64,000 bases of DNA from a bacterium 1XD21-13 (GTDB lineage: Bacteria; Bacillota; Clostridia; Lachnospirales; Lachnospiraceae), in contig QZDX01000002.1 of the NCBI GenBank assembly GCA_009917555.1, positions 248,001-312,000 on the forward strand, given 5' to 3'. Both the position numbers and the translations under genes were made by a program. The notes under the pieces were generated by a model. It did no database searches and had not been told where the DNA came from. It saw only the letters and a list, made by a program, of their open reading frames with translations. The number at the start of each line of letters is the position of its first letter. Position 1 is the first letter of the stretch. Of this stretch, positions 18,106-28,406 are shown piece after piece.

Positions 18106-18248
18106 CTTCAATTTGCACATGCTTTTTGTGCATATTGGGATACCCGTAGGGTGTTTCTTCAATTTGCACATGCTTTTTGTGCATATTGGGATACCCGTAG
18201 GGTGTTTCTTCTATTTGCACACGCTTTTTGTGCATAGTGGGATACCCT
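18106..18248 (-). repeat. Family 2 tandem repeat, 51-bp units, about 2.7 copies
   Basis: Unit spacing is exactly 51 bases (core GCTTTTTGTG at 18121, 18172 and 18223). Each unit carries a TGCACA/TGTGCA stem and an ATACCC-GTA-GGGTGT stem on the plus strand. The array runs from the stop codon of the dehydrogenase gene to the ribosome binding site of the pseudouridine synthase gene. On the minus strand each unit contains GAAGAAACACCC; the terminal copy instead reads GAAGAAAGGAT, making the ribosome binding site. Confidence 0.9.
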
Positions 18249-19212
18249 AATTCACCACATTCACCGGCCTCCCTGCCAGAAATGCCTCCAAATTCCCTAC
18301 CGCCGTATCCATCAGCCGCTGCCGGCTCTCCTTGGAGGCCCAGGCAATATGAGGCGTGATCAGGCAGTTTTTGGCTGTAAGCAGCGGATTGTCCTTTTGG
18401 ATAGGCTCCGCAGACACCACATCCACTCCGGCCGCATACACCTTGCCGCTGTTTAAGGCATCCGCCAAATCCTGCTCCACAACCAGAGGTCCCCGTCCTG
18501 TATTTAGAAGAATGACTCCATCCTTCATTTTGGCGATACTCTCCTTGTTGATCATCCCTTCCGTGGCAGGAAACAGCGGACAGTGGAGGGAGATAATATC
18601 CGACCGGGCAAAGAGCTCCTCCAGCTCTGCATAGCGGCAAATGTCTGTCTCCAGCTCCGGTCTTCTGTGAGCCGCATTTGCCAGCACCCTCATGCCAAAG
18701 GCATTTGCCAGCCTGCCTACGGCCTGTCCGATTCGCCCAAAGCCCACAATTCCCATAGTTTTCCCCGCCAGTTCAATCAAAGGATAGTCCCAGAAGCAAA
18801 AATCTGCGCAGGAGCTCCACCGTCCCTCATGAACAGCCTGGCTGTGGTGGGCCGCATGGTGACAGATATCCAGAAGCATGGCAAAAGTGAACTGCGCCAC
18901 GGCGTCCGTTCCGTAGGCCGGAATATTGCTCACAGGAATTCCATGCTCCCTGGCCGCTTCTATGTCAATCACGTTGTAACCCGTAGACAGTGCGCCAATA
19001 TATTGAATCCCAGGACATGCCTCTATGATTTCCCTTGTGAGCGGAGTTTTATTTGTGATCACAATTTCCGCATCCCCAATCCGGCCTCGTATCTCCTCTT
19101 TATCCTTTACTGGTGTCCGATCATAGAGGGTCAGCTCCCCAAGTCTTTCAAAGCCCTCCCAGCTTAGATCACCGGGATTTTCTGTGTAGCCGTCCAGAAT
19201 TACGATTTTCAT
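18247..19212 (-). CDS. D-2-hydroxyacid dehydrogenase (glycerate dehydrogenase-like)
   Basis: A 321-residue NAD(P)-dependent dehydrogenase that reduces a 2-oxoacid to a D-2-hydroxyacid. The Rossmann motif is MGIVGFGRIGQAVGRLA around residue 150. Catalytic residues are the Arg in LLNTGRGPLV, a Glu in VVSAEPIQ and the His in ITPHIAWAS. It resembles hydroxypyruvate reductase/glycerate dehydrogenase, but the substrate is not decided by sequence. Its stop codon lies at the edge of the 51-bp repeat array. Confidence 0.92.
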   Translation of the reverse strand: MKIVILDGYTENPGDLSWEGFERLGELTLYDRTPVKDKEEIRGRIGDAEIVITNKTPLTREIIEACPGIQYIGALSTGYNVIDIEAAREHGIPVSNIPAYGTDAVAQFTFAMLLDICHHAAHHSQAVHEGRWSSCADFCFWDYPLIELAGKTMGIVGFGRIGQAVGRLANAFGMRVLANAAHRRPELETDICRYAELEELFARSDIISLHCPLFPATEGMINKESIAKMKDGVILLNTGRGPLVVEQDLADALNSGKVYAAGVDVVSAEPIQKDNPLLTAKNCLITPHIAWASKESRQRLMDTAVGNLEAFLAGRPVNVVN

Positions 19213-19295
19213 ACATTCGCTCCTTTTATATTATTGTTATTAAAATAACATGGAATCTCTATTTTCTCAATATATTTTAAACTTTCTGAATCCAA

Positions 19296-19325
19296 TTACC
19301 TTTTATGAAAGAAATGTTGTATAAT
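19296..19325 (+). promoter_or_regulatory. Probable promoter of the lipoprotein gene
   Basis: TTACCT (19296-19301), an 18-base spacer and a consensus TATAAT (19320-19325), about 100 bases before the start codon. Confidence 0.45.
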
Positions 19326-19423
19326 AGTGGTAACGTACTGTCTTCTTAATAATTAGTCTGATTGTCAGGTAGACAGTATATAACTGCTAAACATTTATTT
19401 TTCGAACTCCTAGAGGACCTTCC

Positions 19424-20290
19424 ATGAAACGAACAAAAAAATTTAGAACCGCCCTTCTAATCCTTCTGGCAAGCTCCGTTCTTCTGACAGGATGCGCTTA
19501 TGGAAATAGAGAGCTTTCCTATCATGATAACACACCAAAGATATGCGGACAAATGCTGAAAAACTGCTTTGGAGAGGATTATACCCTCTCCGAAGGTGTG
19601 GAAAAAGAAGAAACCTTTTTCAACGAATACGAAAATACAGACATTGTCACTCATTACACAGAATGGACCTTGTCCTATCCTTCTGCTAACGGGCAGGAAT
19701 GTGCCTTTGTATTCAATAACCGTAACGGAAAAAGCCCTGATAAGGAACATCTGGAAAAAGCAATCGATAATTATTTTTCCGATTTGACAGAGCAATTTTA
19801 TAAGGAAAATTTTAGGGACAAGACATCTGCTCAAATAACTGGACTTAGAGCTGAGGACTGTGCTCTTTATATTAAACCATACCGGCTCTTTTCCGTACCT
19901 GATATGCCGGAAACCTCCGCCATGTTTGATGAGCGTCTCCATTATTCTCTGGCAGAGCATATTTACTTTCCTGAGCTTTCTTATGAACGGATTTTCAGTG
20001 ACTTTCCGTATATTTTAAATATGTATTACTATGTTACCTATGAAAATGATGAGGAACAGGCACGAAGTACTCAGCGCCAGGAAACGGAAAATATCCTTCG
20101 TGAAATGACCGACGAAATAATCCAATATACAGATCATTCCCTGAATGCTGCGATATATGTTACCATGATGGATGAAAATGGATTTGCAGATAATTTTTCC
20201 TTTTCAGTTTTGAATGGGGAATATTTTGCCCCTGGACCTGGAACTGAATATGAGATCGCGCTCCATGAAAACTTTTTCGGGCCGATTTAA
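19424..20290 (+). CDS. Putative secreted lipoprotein of unknown function
   Basis: A 288-residue protein, one of few genes on the plus strand. It has a basic N-terminus, a hydrophobic stretch and lipobox LLTGC at about residue 24, so it should be lipid-anchored outside the membrane. The mature part is rich in acidic and aromatic residues, and I recognise no domain. Codon use is slightly more AT-rich than its neighbours, which may indicate later acquisition. It is monocistronic, with its own promoter and a hairpin at 20295-20326. Confidence 0.75.
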   Translation: MKRTKKFRTALLILLASSVLLTGCAYGNRELSYHDNTPKICGQMLKNCFGEDYTLSEGVEKEETFFNEYENTDIVTHYTEWTLSYPSANGQECAFVFNNRNGKSPDKEHLEKAIDNYFSDLTEQFYKENFRDKTSAQITGLRAEDCALYIKPYRLFSVPDMPETSAMFDERLHYSLAEHIYFPELSYERIFSDFPYILNMYYYVTYENDEEQARSTQRQETENILREMTDEIIQYTDHSLNAAIYVTMMDENGFADNFSFSVLNGEYFAPGPGTEYEIALHENFFGPI

Positions 20291-20294
20291 ATGT

Positions 20295-20326
20295 TCCGGA
20301 GCCGTCTTGAATTAGACAGCTCCGGA
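20295..20326. terminator. Hairpin between convergent genes
   Basis: TCCGGAGC (20295-20302) pairs with GCTCCGGA (20319-20326), with GTC/GAC inside. There is no clear T-run on either side, so its strength as a terminator is uncertain. Confidence 0.5.
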
Positions 20327-20332
20327 TATCCA

Positions 20333-21424
20333 TCACTCCAGATACTTAAGCCCTTCCACCCCGCGAATTCCAAGACCAGGCTCCTGGGAAACCGTAATCT
20401 CCTTTTCCTCAAACACAGAACCGCCCAAAATGGGGTCCTCACTGCAGAGTACCGGACCGTCCAGATCAATCTTCGTAATAATATTCTTGGCACATGCAAG
20501 ATGAACCGCCGCATTTACACTGATCTTTGCCTCCAGCATACAGCCAATCATACACTCCACTCCGTAGAGCTCCGCCGCCGTTGCAATCTTCAGAGCATTG
20601 TAAAGGCCGCCGCACTTCATCAGCTTAATATTAATCAGATCCGCCGCTCCCATCTGCATAATCTTCACCGCGTCCGTGGGAGAAAATACACTCTCATCCG
20701 CCAGAACCGGCACATAGGAGCGCTCTGTCACAAATTTCAGCCCTTCAAAATCGTGAGCCGGCACCGGCTGCTCCACCAGCTCAATACCAAGGCCCTTCTC
20801 CTGCATCTGATTCAGAAGCCGTACCGCCTGCTTGGGATTCCATGCCTGGTTTGCGTCAATGCGAATCCGACGATCCGGTCCGGCCGCCTCACGCACTGCA
20901 GACAATCGGGCCAAATCCAGATCGGGATTCACGCCCACCTTCACCTTCAGCGTATCGTAGCCTCGGTCTACCGCATTTTTCGTATCCTCAGCCATAACCT
21001 CCGGGTCATTCACACTGATGGTAATATCCGTCACAATCTTTTTCTTGCTTCCGCCAAAGAGCTTGCAGACGGGAAGCTTGTAGAGCTGGCCATACAGATC
21101 ATAGAGGGCCATATCCACCGCGGCCTTTGCGCTGGTATTTTTCACAATGCACCGGTTCACAGCCTGAATCAGCTCCTCAAAATCATCCACATCCCTTCCC
21201 ACGATGGTTTTGATCAGATGATCCTTAAGGGCGCCGATGATGGCTCCGGTGGTATCGCCTGTGATGGCTCCGGTGGGCGGCGCCTCCCCATATCCCACAT
21301 GTCCCGTATCTGTGTGGATTTCCACAATCACATCCTCCACACTGGAAACGGAACGCAGTGCCGTCTTAAAAGGTACTCGCAGGGGAACCGATAGAATTCC
21401 CAGCCTTACTTCTGTAATTTTCAT
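20333..21424 (-). CDS. Dipeptide epimerase (L-Ala-D/L-Glu epimerase type, enolase superfamily)
   Basis: A 363-residue muconate-lactonizing-type enolase superfamily enzyme. The catalytic KxK is in YDTLKVKVG. Metal-binding acids lie in RIDANQAWN, ELVEQPV and VLADESVF, and the second catalytic lysine in LINIKLMKCGG. This arrangement is typical of dipeptide epimerases, which interconvert L-Ala-D-Glu and L-Ala-L-Glu during recycling of murein peptides. Its neighbours, a transglutaminase/peptidase-like protein and a DUF819 membrane protein, support a peptide-salvage role. A family 1 repeat occupies the leader. Confidence 0.9.
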   Translation of the reverse strand: MKITEVRLGILSVPLRVPFKTALRSVSSVEDVIVEIHTDTGHVGYGEAPPTGAITGDTTGAIIGALKDHLIKTIVGRDVDDFEELIQAVNRCIVKNTSAKAAVDMALYDLYGQLYKLPVCKLFGGSKKKIVTDITISVNDPEVMAEDTKNAVDRGYDTLKVKVGVNPDLDLARLSAVREAAGPDRRIRIDANQAWNPKQAVRLLNQMQEKGLGIELVEQPVPAHDFEGLKFVTERSYVPVLADESVFSPTDAVKIMQMGAADLINIKLMKCGGLYNALKIATAAELYGVECMIGCMLEAKISVNAAVHLACAKNIITKIDLDGPVLCSEDPILGGSVFEEKEITVSQEPGLGIRGVEGLKYLE

Positions 21425-21439
21425 TCTCTGTCTCCTTTC

Positions 21440-21552
21440 TTATTCCAGTTCCGCAGTCCCCTTGACAGTACGCAAACAGTGGAGAACAATTTCCGGCCAC
21501 AAAAGATGTGTCCGTAAATCGTTCTGGGTACTGTCAAGGAAACTGCTGTTTT
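21440..21552 (-). repeat. Structured leader repeat, family 1, copy D
   Basis: Upstream of the epimerase ribosome binding site. GCAGTccCCTTGACAGTAC (21453-21471) pairs with GTACTGTCAAGGaaACTGC (21528-21546), leaving only a 2 x 2 internal mismatch. An inner stem AGAAC/GTTCT, ATTT/AAAT, CACA/TGTG follows. The minus-strand 3' flank is TGCGGAACTGGAATAAG. Confidence 0.85.
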
Positions 21553-21598
21553 TCCAGTTCCGCAGTCCCCTTGGTACTGTCAAGGGGACTACCGTTTT
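21553..21598 (-). repeat. Mini copy of family 1 repeat, tandem to copy D
   Basis: Reads CAGTTCCGCAGTCCCCTT, a short loop, then AAGGGGACT on the plus strand: the outer stem of copy D with the inner arm missing. It begins at the stop codon of the transglutaminase gene, as the mini copy at 14447 begins at the stop of its own upstream gene. Confidence 0.75.
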
Positions 21599-23002
21599 TT
21601 ATGCAATTTCCTCACACATCAAAACTACTTTGTTCCTCTCAAACTCCCCATACCGAAGCCCTCTGTCAGAAGTCTCCATCTCCCCTAACTGATTGTCGTA
21701 GGGGTCGCTCCGCCAGTGCTCCTTGTCTATGGTAAAGGGAACCTGAAATGCATTGTTAGCCACCATCCGGTAGACGTCCAGGTTGCCGAAATAAAACCTC
21801 CGGCGCTCCTCATTTTCCGCCCGCACCGCCGCAGTGCCATAGGAGGGGTCCGCATACAGCCACCCATAGGGCTCCACATAAAACCGGACCCAGTCATGAG
21901 CTCCGCAGAAATCGGGCTCCACCGTAAGCCCGCTCTGCCAGCAGGCCGGAATCCCCGCGCACCGGCAAAGGGTCAAGAACAGCAGGGCAAACACACCGCA
22001 GTCCCCGGTAAAATTTCTGGCACAGGATTCCGCAATCTGCTCCAATCCAAAATAAGCCGGCATAAAGCTATACTTCATATGCTGGGTAATAAAATCATAA
22101 AACCGCCGCGCCTTTTCCAAGGGATTTATGGTATCCCCTGCAAGCTCTGCCACCAGCTCCCGAAGATAAGGAGTAAAGAGAATATGAGGCGGCTCCTCAT
22201 TGGTAAAAAAATCAGGCTGTGTGCACGTGCTGGAAGTTCCTTCCCTCAGCATCTTCTCCGCATCATGGTAGCGAGCTGTATGCACGTAAGAGTATTCCAC
22301 ATAAAATTCCTGGTTTTCCTCCATGTGCGTTTCCCAGCAGATGGTCCTCTGAGGCGCATCCTCCGGCGACACCTTTCCCCCGGCGGGAAACACCTTCTCA
22401 ATGATAATCTCGCTTTGCTGCTCACAGGCTGCGGGAATCGGCAGATGGGCCCGCACAAACATCCCCGGCTCAAAGACCTCATCCTTCATGCGCAGACTGG
22501 CCCGAATCCGGATGCGGTTGCTCAAGCTTCCCCTTTCCTTCATCAGACGGGCACAGCGGTCCAGCCGTCCTTCCCCGGCAGAGCCCTTTCCGGCACTCTC
22601 CACCCCAGGAAGCCGCACTCCTGCCCGCGCTCCAAAGGCCGGCTCCGACTTGCACATGCTCTGGAAAAAACGGTTGAAGAAGCGCCTCTCTCCGTGGAGA
22701 TAAATCCATCCAATCTTCCCCGCATCCACACGCTCCTCAAACTCCTCCTCCGAAAAATCGGGAATGTGCTCCCGAACCACAGCCAGAGCCTCCGCCTTGG
22801 TGTAGGGATAATCCTCTGCTCTGCGCAGTATTATTTCCCGCTGGGCAGTAAGGCAGCAGCGCAGAGCCTCCGGTGTAGTATCCAGCTTCAGCCGCCTGTC
22901 AATCAGCCTCACGGCGCCTTCCGGATCACCCCCAAGCTTCCGCTGTAAAATATCGTCTGGCAGTCCCACATGGAGATAGCGAAAATTTTCATTGATCGGC
23001 AT
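21599..23002 (-). CDS. Transglutaminase-like (papain-fold) domain protein
   Basis: A 467-residue protein without a signal peptide, so probably cytoplasmic. The transglutaminase core is near residues 330-400: catalytic Cys in FTGDCGVFALLF, His in GAHDWVRFYVE and Asp in WLYADPSYG. The first 200 residues are helical, with no domain I recognise. Bacterial members are mostly peptidases or amidases. Lying between a DUF819 membrane protein and a dipeptide epimerase, it may trim muropeptides, which is inference. I use the ATG at 23002 because GGAGG abuts the earlier ATG. Confidence 0.85.
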   Translation of the reverse strand: MPINENFRYLHVGLPDDILQRKLGGDPEGAVRLIDRRLKLDTTPEALRCCLTAQREIILRRAEDYPYTKAEALAVVREHIPDFSEEEFEERVDAGKIGWIYLHGERRFFNRFFQSMCKSEPAFGARAGVRLPGVESAGKGSAGEGRLDRCARLMKERGSLSNRIRIRASLRMKDEVFEPGMFVRAHLPIPAACEQQSEIIIEKVFPAGGKVSPEDAPQRTICWETHMEENQEFYVEYSYVHTARYHDAEKMLREGTSSTCTQPDFFTNEEPPHILFTPYLRELVAELAGDTINPLEKARRFYDFITQHMKYSFMPAYFGLEQIAESCARNFTGDCGVFALLFLTLCRCAGIPACWQSGLTVEPDFCGAHDWVRFYVEPYGWLYADPSYGTAAVRAENEERRRFYFGNLDVYRMVANNAFQVPFTIDKEHWRSDPYDNQLGEMETSDRGLRYGEFERNKVVLMCEEIA

Positions 23003-23018
23003 AATCATCCTCCCACAT

Positions 23019-23064
23019 AAAACAGTGGTTCTTCGCCCACCTTCTCATAGACGAAGAACCATTG
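23019..23064 (-). terminator. Terminator after the DUF819 gene
   Basis: AGTGGTTCTTCG (23024-23035) pairs with CGAAGAACCATT (23052-23063), with TGTTTTA following on the minus strand. It separates the DUF819 gene from the transglutaminase gene, so the latter may depend on read-through or its own promoter. Confidence 0.65.
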
Positions 23065-23143
23065 AAAGCCTATCCTGTTCAAAATTATCACAGGGAACAC
23101 ACCGCTCACAGAGCCTGCCTGTGTCAGGGCGCTCCCCGCCATC

Positions 23144-24328
23144 CTAAATGAACATCTGCATTAGATACCCCATAGCCAGGCCACAGAAGTTGCCAATAGC
23201 CGCTCCCAGAACTCCCATCAATACACCGATGCCGGCGTAGGAAGGATTGTAGGCGGATGCCACAATGGGCGCCGAAGCACTTCCGCCAATATTCGCCAGA
23301 GATGCGGTGGAAACCATACAGCAATCCCAGTGGAACAGCTTGGACAGGAGATACATAATCACCACATGGATAATCATAACTACAAGACCTGCCACGATCC
23401 ACAAAGGCGCGCTCACCAGATCCACCAGGGTAGCCGTAGATGCCAGCAGGGATACAACTGCATACAGATAAATATTGGACAGCTCCTCCACAGCCGGAAG
23501 CTTTCCAAGAGGACTCAAGGCGCAAATCAGACCAAGAATCGTTACAAATACGGTGGTCAGGGTACCCTTGTCAAACATAGCCAGTCCAACTTCCTTAAGG
23601 GCTGTATTGCCAGCCGCGCCAACCATCTGCGCAATAGCGGAAACCATCAGGGACAGACCAATGAGAAAAATCCAGTCACTTGCCGTCGCCCTCTTCTTTT
23701 CCTTCTCAATCTCCGCATTGGCTGCATCTGCAACCTCCTGAAGCTTGGAGGTATCCGCCTTCACGGACTTGTCCCACTTGCTTGCGTAGCGAACCATAAT
23801 CAGCAGCAGCGCAATCCATACGGAATAGTAAACCGTATCCACTGCCAGCGCACAGCCGTAAGCACCCGCATCAATGGTAAACGCCGCTTCCATAGCCGCC
23901 ATATTGGCAGAGCCGCCGATCCAGGATGCACACAGAGCTGCCATAGCGCCCCAGATAGTCTCGCCGCCGCCCAAAGCGCCCTTGAATACCAGGAACGCAA
24001 TAAAGAATCCAAGCATAATGGATACGGCGCCGCCCATAAATATAGCTACCATCCGGCCGCCCAGCTTTGCCAGCTTCCGAATATCGCAGCGCAGCAGCAT
24101 AACGAAAATCATGGCATACAGAAGATTATTCTTTAAAACGCCAAAGGCTGCGGAACAGCCCTCCGAATCAAACATGCCAATGGTGCAGAACAGCATATTC
24201 AACACATAAATCCATACAAGCGGCGGAACATAATTAAACACCTTCCACTTGGTATACTTCTCCGCCGCAAGCAGGATACCTGCCAGGAACATCAAAAACG
24301 CTATGTAGGTAAAACCATTTTGAATCAT
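23144..24328 (-). CDS. DUF819 family integral membrane protein (YjcL-like), putative transporter
   Basis: A 394-residue polytopic membrane protein with about ten hydrophobic segments and glycine-rich helices (WIGGSANMAAMEAAF, LANIGGSASAPIVAS) in two related halves, as in secondary transporters with inverted repeats. A soluble charged loop of about 35 residues (DKSVKADTSKLQEV...EKEKKR) separates them. DUF819 has no settled substrate. Adjacency to a dipeptide epimerase and a transglutaminase-like enzyme suggests peptide or amino acid transport. The start at 24328 follows GGGAGTGGAG; upstream in-frame sequence lacks a ribosome binding site. Confidence 0.85.
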   Translation of the reverse strand: MIQNGFTYIAFLMFLAGILLAAEKYTKWKVFNYVPPLVWIYVLNMLFCTIGMFDSEGCSAAFGVLKNNLLYAMIFVMLLRCDIRKLAKLGGRMVAIFMGGAVSIMLGFFIAFLVFKGALGGGETIWGAMAALCASWIGGSANMAAMEAAFTIDAGAYGCALAVDTVYYSVWIALLLIMVRYASKWDKSVKADTSKLQEVADAANAEIEKEKKRATASDWIFLIGLSLMVSAIAQMVGAAGNTALKEVGLAMFDKGTLTTVFVTILGLICALSPLGKLPAVEELSNIYLYAVVSLLASTATLVDLVSAPLWIVAGLVVMIIHVVIMYLLSKLFHWDCCMVSTASLANIGGSASAPIVASAYNPSYAGIGVLMGVLGAAIGNFCGLAMGYLMQMFI

Positions 24329-24544
24329 AACTCCACTCCCTTCGCTTTTGCAAAATGCACATAAATTATTGTAAAACAAGCAACACATTAGTATAATTAT
24401 ACAATACGGAATATACTGTGTCAAGCAGTGATTGAAAAACCTTCCAGACAATTACAAAAATTAGTAACTGCCCGGTCCGTATTTCTTGCACGATCTTGCT
24501 GATCATCAGGCTAACCGCACAGGATGTTTTTCCACTGCAAAAGT

Positions 24545-24592
24545 CAAAAAACCCGGGAGACGTCATGCAGTCCGCATCTGTCTCCCAGGTTT
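24545..24592 (-). terminator. Terminator of the chemoreceptor gene
   Basis: AACCCGGGAGAC (24550-24561) pairs with GTCTCCCAGGTT (24580-24591), followed on the minus strand by TTTTTTGAC. Confidence 0.85.
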
Positions 24593-24615
24593 CTACCTCA
24601 CTTATCAAAACTTTT

Positions 24616-26619
24616 TTAATTCTTCAACCGGAATCTGCCTACCATCTCACGAAGCACAGCTGCCTGACCGGACAGCTCCTCGCTGGCGGCGGCGCTGGCC
24701 TCCGCCGTAGCCACATTGGTCTGAACAACCGTAGAAATCTGCTCGATTCCGTTGGTGATCTCCGTAGCATTTGCATCCTGCTCCTTGGTATAAGCCGCAA
24801 TTCCATCCACCAGGCCGCTCATTTCGTCTGCCTGGGCAACTACCTTCATCATGGATTCCGCCGTATCCTGGGCCGCCTGAACGCCCTCCTCCATGGCATC
24901 CACCGTCTGGCTCAGCAAAACCGTAGTCTCCTGGGCTGCCGCGGAGGATTTGCCTGCCAGATTCCGAACCTCGTCGGCCACCACCGCAAAGCCCTTTCCG
25001 GCTGATCCGGCGCGGGCCGCCTCCACAGCGGCGTTCAGGGCCAGAATGTTCGTCTGGAATGCAATGTCCTCAATGGTCTTTACAATCTGGTGAATCTCCG
25101 TAGACTTGTCGCTGATCTTCTGAATCACCTCTGTCATATTGTTCATCTTCTCATTGCTGGAAAGAAGTCCGTTCTTCACCTCCTGGGAAATACGGCTGGC
25201 CTCCTGGGCCCCTCTTGCAATCTTATGTACACTGTCGGACACAGCGCTGATATGCCCGGCCAGAGTTTCCACCTCCGCCGCCTGCTCCGTAGATCCCTGA
25301 GACAATGTGGTTGCGCCGCTGGAAACCTGCTCTGCTCCGGCAGCCACATCCCTGGAAGCGGCCCGAAGCTGTCCCATGGTTCCGTTCAGCTCCCTTGAAA
25401 TCTCCTCCAGAGCAATCTTGATCTTCTCAAACTCTCCCGTATATTCCTTCTCCAAGGTAAATGCCAGATTTCCTCCGGCAATCTCCCGAAGCTTCTCGGA
25501 AATCTCATTGATATAGCCCACATAATCCCGAAGCCGAAGGGTTACCCGGTTAAAGTCATCGGCCAGCACACCCAGCTCATCCCCGGAATGGTACTGGATG
25601 CTCTGCTCCAATTCTCCCTCCGCAATGCGGGTTGCCGCCTGGCTGAGCTCTCTTACCGGAACACCGATGATGCGCTTTAACAGAATCACAATCAAAAGAA
25701 TCAGTATTGCTATGGCCACAACTGCCACCAGAAGCATGCTAGTGGTCAGCTGCATCAGCTCCTTAAGCACTTCTCCCCGGGATACATAGGCCACCGCTAC
25801 CCAATTGCTGCCTGGGATCTGTTCTACCTGAATGTATGTATTGTCATGGAGAGTCAGTCCCGTCTTTCCCGCCTCAATCTGTCCGGCAGCATAGGTATAC
25901 ATATCGCCGCCTGCTTCGCCAAGCTGCTTTCCCGCAATTTCCGGGTCCTTATGTCCGATAATGGTATCAGTCTGTGTATCTACCAAAAAGATTCCGCCGG
26001 TTTCCTCTATCTGAACGCCGCTGACAATCCGGGAAATGGAATCCAGGTAAACATCCGCAGCCGCAACGCCGCGTACCTCCCCGTCAGCACCCTTCAGCAC
26101 ACCAGAGGCTCCTACCACATAGGACTGGCTGTCCTCGTCAAAATATACGTCTCCCAGAATGAAATCCTCGGATTTTATGCCGTTCTGATACCAGCTCTTT
26201 GCCAGAGCATCAAAATCCGGCCCGGGTACAAAGGTGGCGTGATACAGAGATCCGTCCGTCAGAGCCACATACAGGCCCGCCGGATAAGCCTCATTCTGTT
26301 CTACTGTATGCTTAATATATTCCTTCATTTCCGGAATATCCATATTCTCATACTCAATGGTGTCCCGCTGGGTCTTCAGCATACTCAGTGTGCCATTCAT
26401 CCATGCTCTGGTTTCCTGAATCATTTTGTCTGTGGTTGTTCCCAGCATGTCTTCACTTTTTTCCAGCAATGCATGAGACATCTGAATGTAGACAACCCCC
26501 AGAAGCACTGCCACGGCAATGACAACGCTTACCACAATCGCCGAGGCCAGCTTTCCTGTAATCCCCAGTCCGCGCTTTCCCGCACCGGAATGGGTCTGTC
26601 CTGTCTTATTTGAGCTCAT
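24616..26619 (-). CDS. Methyl-accepting chemotaxis protein with extracellular Cache-type sensor
   Basis: A 667-residue transmembrane chemoreceptor. A first membrane segment near residues 20-45 is followed by an extracellular sensor of about 240 residues with Cache-like features (LAKSWYQNGIKSEDFI, GAADGEVRGVAAADV-type block, GIFLVDTQTDTIIGH). A second segment, a HAMP domain and the long coiled-coil signalling domain follow. The hairpin tip IAFQTNILALNAAVEAARAG is strongly conserved and binds CheA/CheW. It starts at 26619 behind GGGGGAATAGAAGG. No other che genes are in the window; the ligand is unknown, but Cache domains commonly bind amino acids or carboxylates. Confidence 0.93.
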   Translation of the reverse strand: MSSNKTGQTHSGAGKRGLGITGKLASAIVVSVVIAVAVLLGVVYIQMSHALLEKSEDMLGTTTDKMIQETRAWMNGTLSMLKTQRDTIEYENMDIPEMKEYIKHTVEQNEAYPAGLYVALTDGSLYHATFVPGPDFDALAKSWYQNGIKSEDFILGDVYFDEDSQSYVVGASGVLKGADGEVRGVAAADVYLDSISRIVSGVQIEETGGIFLVDTQTDTIIGHKDPEIAGKQLGEAGGDMYTYAAGQIEAGKTGLTLHDNTYIQVEQIPGSNWVAVAYVSRGEVLKELMQLTTSMLLVAVVAIAILILLIVILLKRIIGVPVRELSQAATRIAEGELEQSIQYHSGDELGVLADDFNRVTLRLRDYVGYINEISEKLREIAGGNLAFTLEKEYTGEFEKIKIALEEISRELNGTMGQLRAASRDVAAGAEQVSSGATTLSQGSTEQAAEVETLAGHISAVSDSVHKIARGAQEASRISQEVKNGLLSSNEKMNNMTEVIQKISDKSTEIHQIVKTIEDIAFQTNILALNAAVEAARAGSAGKGFAVVADEVRNLAGKSSAAAQETTVLLSQTVDAMEEGVQAAQDTAESMMKVVAQADEMSGLVDGIAAYTKEQDANATEITNGIEQISTVVQTNVATAEASAAASEELSGQAAVLREMVGRFRLKN

Positions 26620-26779
26620 CCTTCTATTCCCCCTGTAAATGGTATTTCTGACAGCCCCTATAGGCGCCGCCCTTTCAATGCTTTGATAAATGGAAAATTT
26701 TTGTAAAACCATATATATTTTAACAGGCAGAGGTTGGAAATGCAAGCTGTTTCTAAGCTATTATTAGAATGGGCATCAT

Positions 26780-26832
26780 ATAAAAGCACCGCTGCAGGGA
26801 GCCTCTGAGTTCCATTGCAGCGGTGGCTTTTC
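26780..26832 (-). terminator. Terminator of gdhA
   Basis: A long stem of AAAAGC(C)ACCGCTGCA against TGCAGCGGTGGCTTTT, spanning 26782-26796 and 26816-26831, followed on the minus strand by TTTTATATG. Confidence 0.85.
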
Positions 26833-26866
26833 TTGTACTACCGATCCTTACATAAGCCGTAAGCTC

Positions 26867-28341
<1,475 letters not shown>

Positions 28342-28406
28342 GTATTTTTTCTTAAAATACGAAATTTTTTCCATATTCTTTATCGCTTCACTGCATTGCT
28401 GTTATT

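Noticed and set aside
18106-18248. 51-bp tandem repeat as a possible CRISPR array
   Set aside because: Units are directly contiguous without unique spacers, no cas genes are present, and further copies are scattered upstream of unrelated genes.
18068-18640. Frame with repeated peptide HKKHVQIEETPYGYPN
   Set aside because: It is the accidental translation of the 51-bp DNA repeat joined to an out-of-frame reading of the dehydrogenase gene; no start or ribosome binding site supports it.
20291-21394. Plus-strand frame of 367 codons antisense to the dipeptide epimerase gene
   Set aside because: The epimerase on the opposite strand has all catalytic motifs; the antisense product is rich in His/Arg/Leu as expected from a shadow frame.
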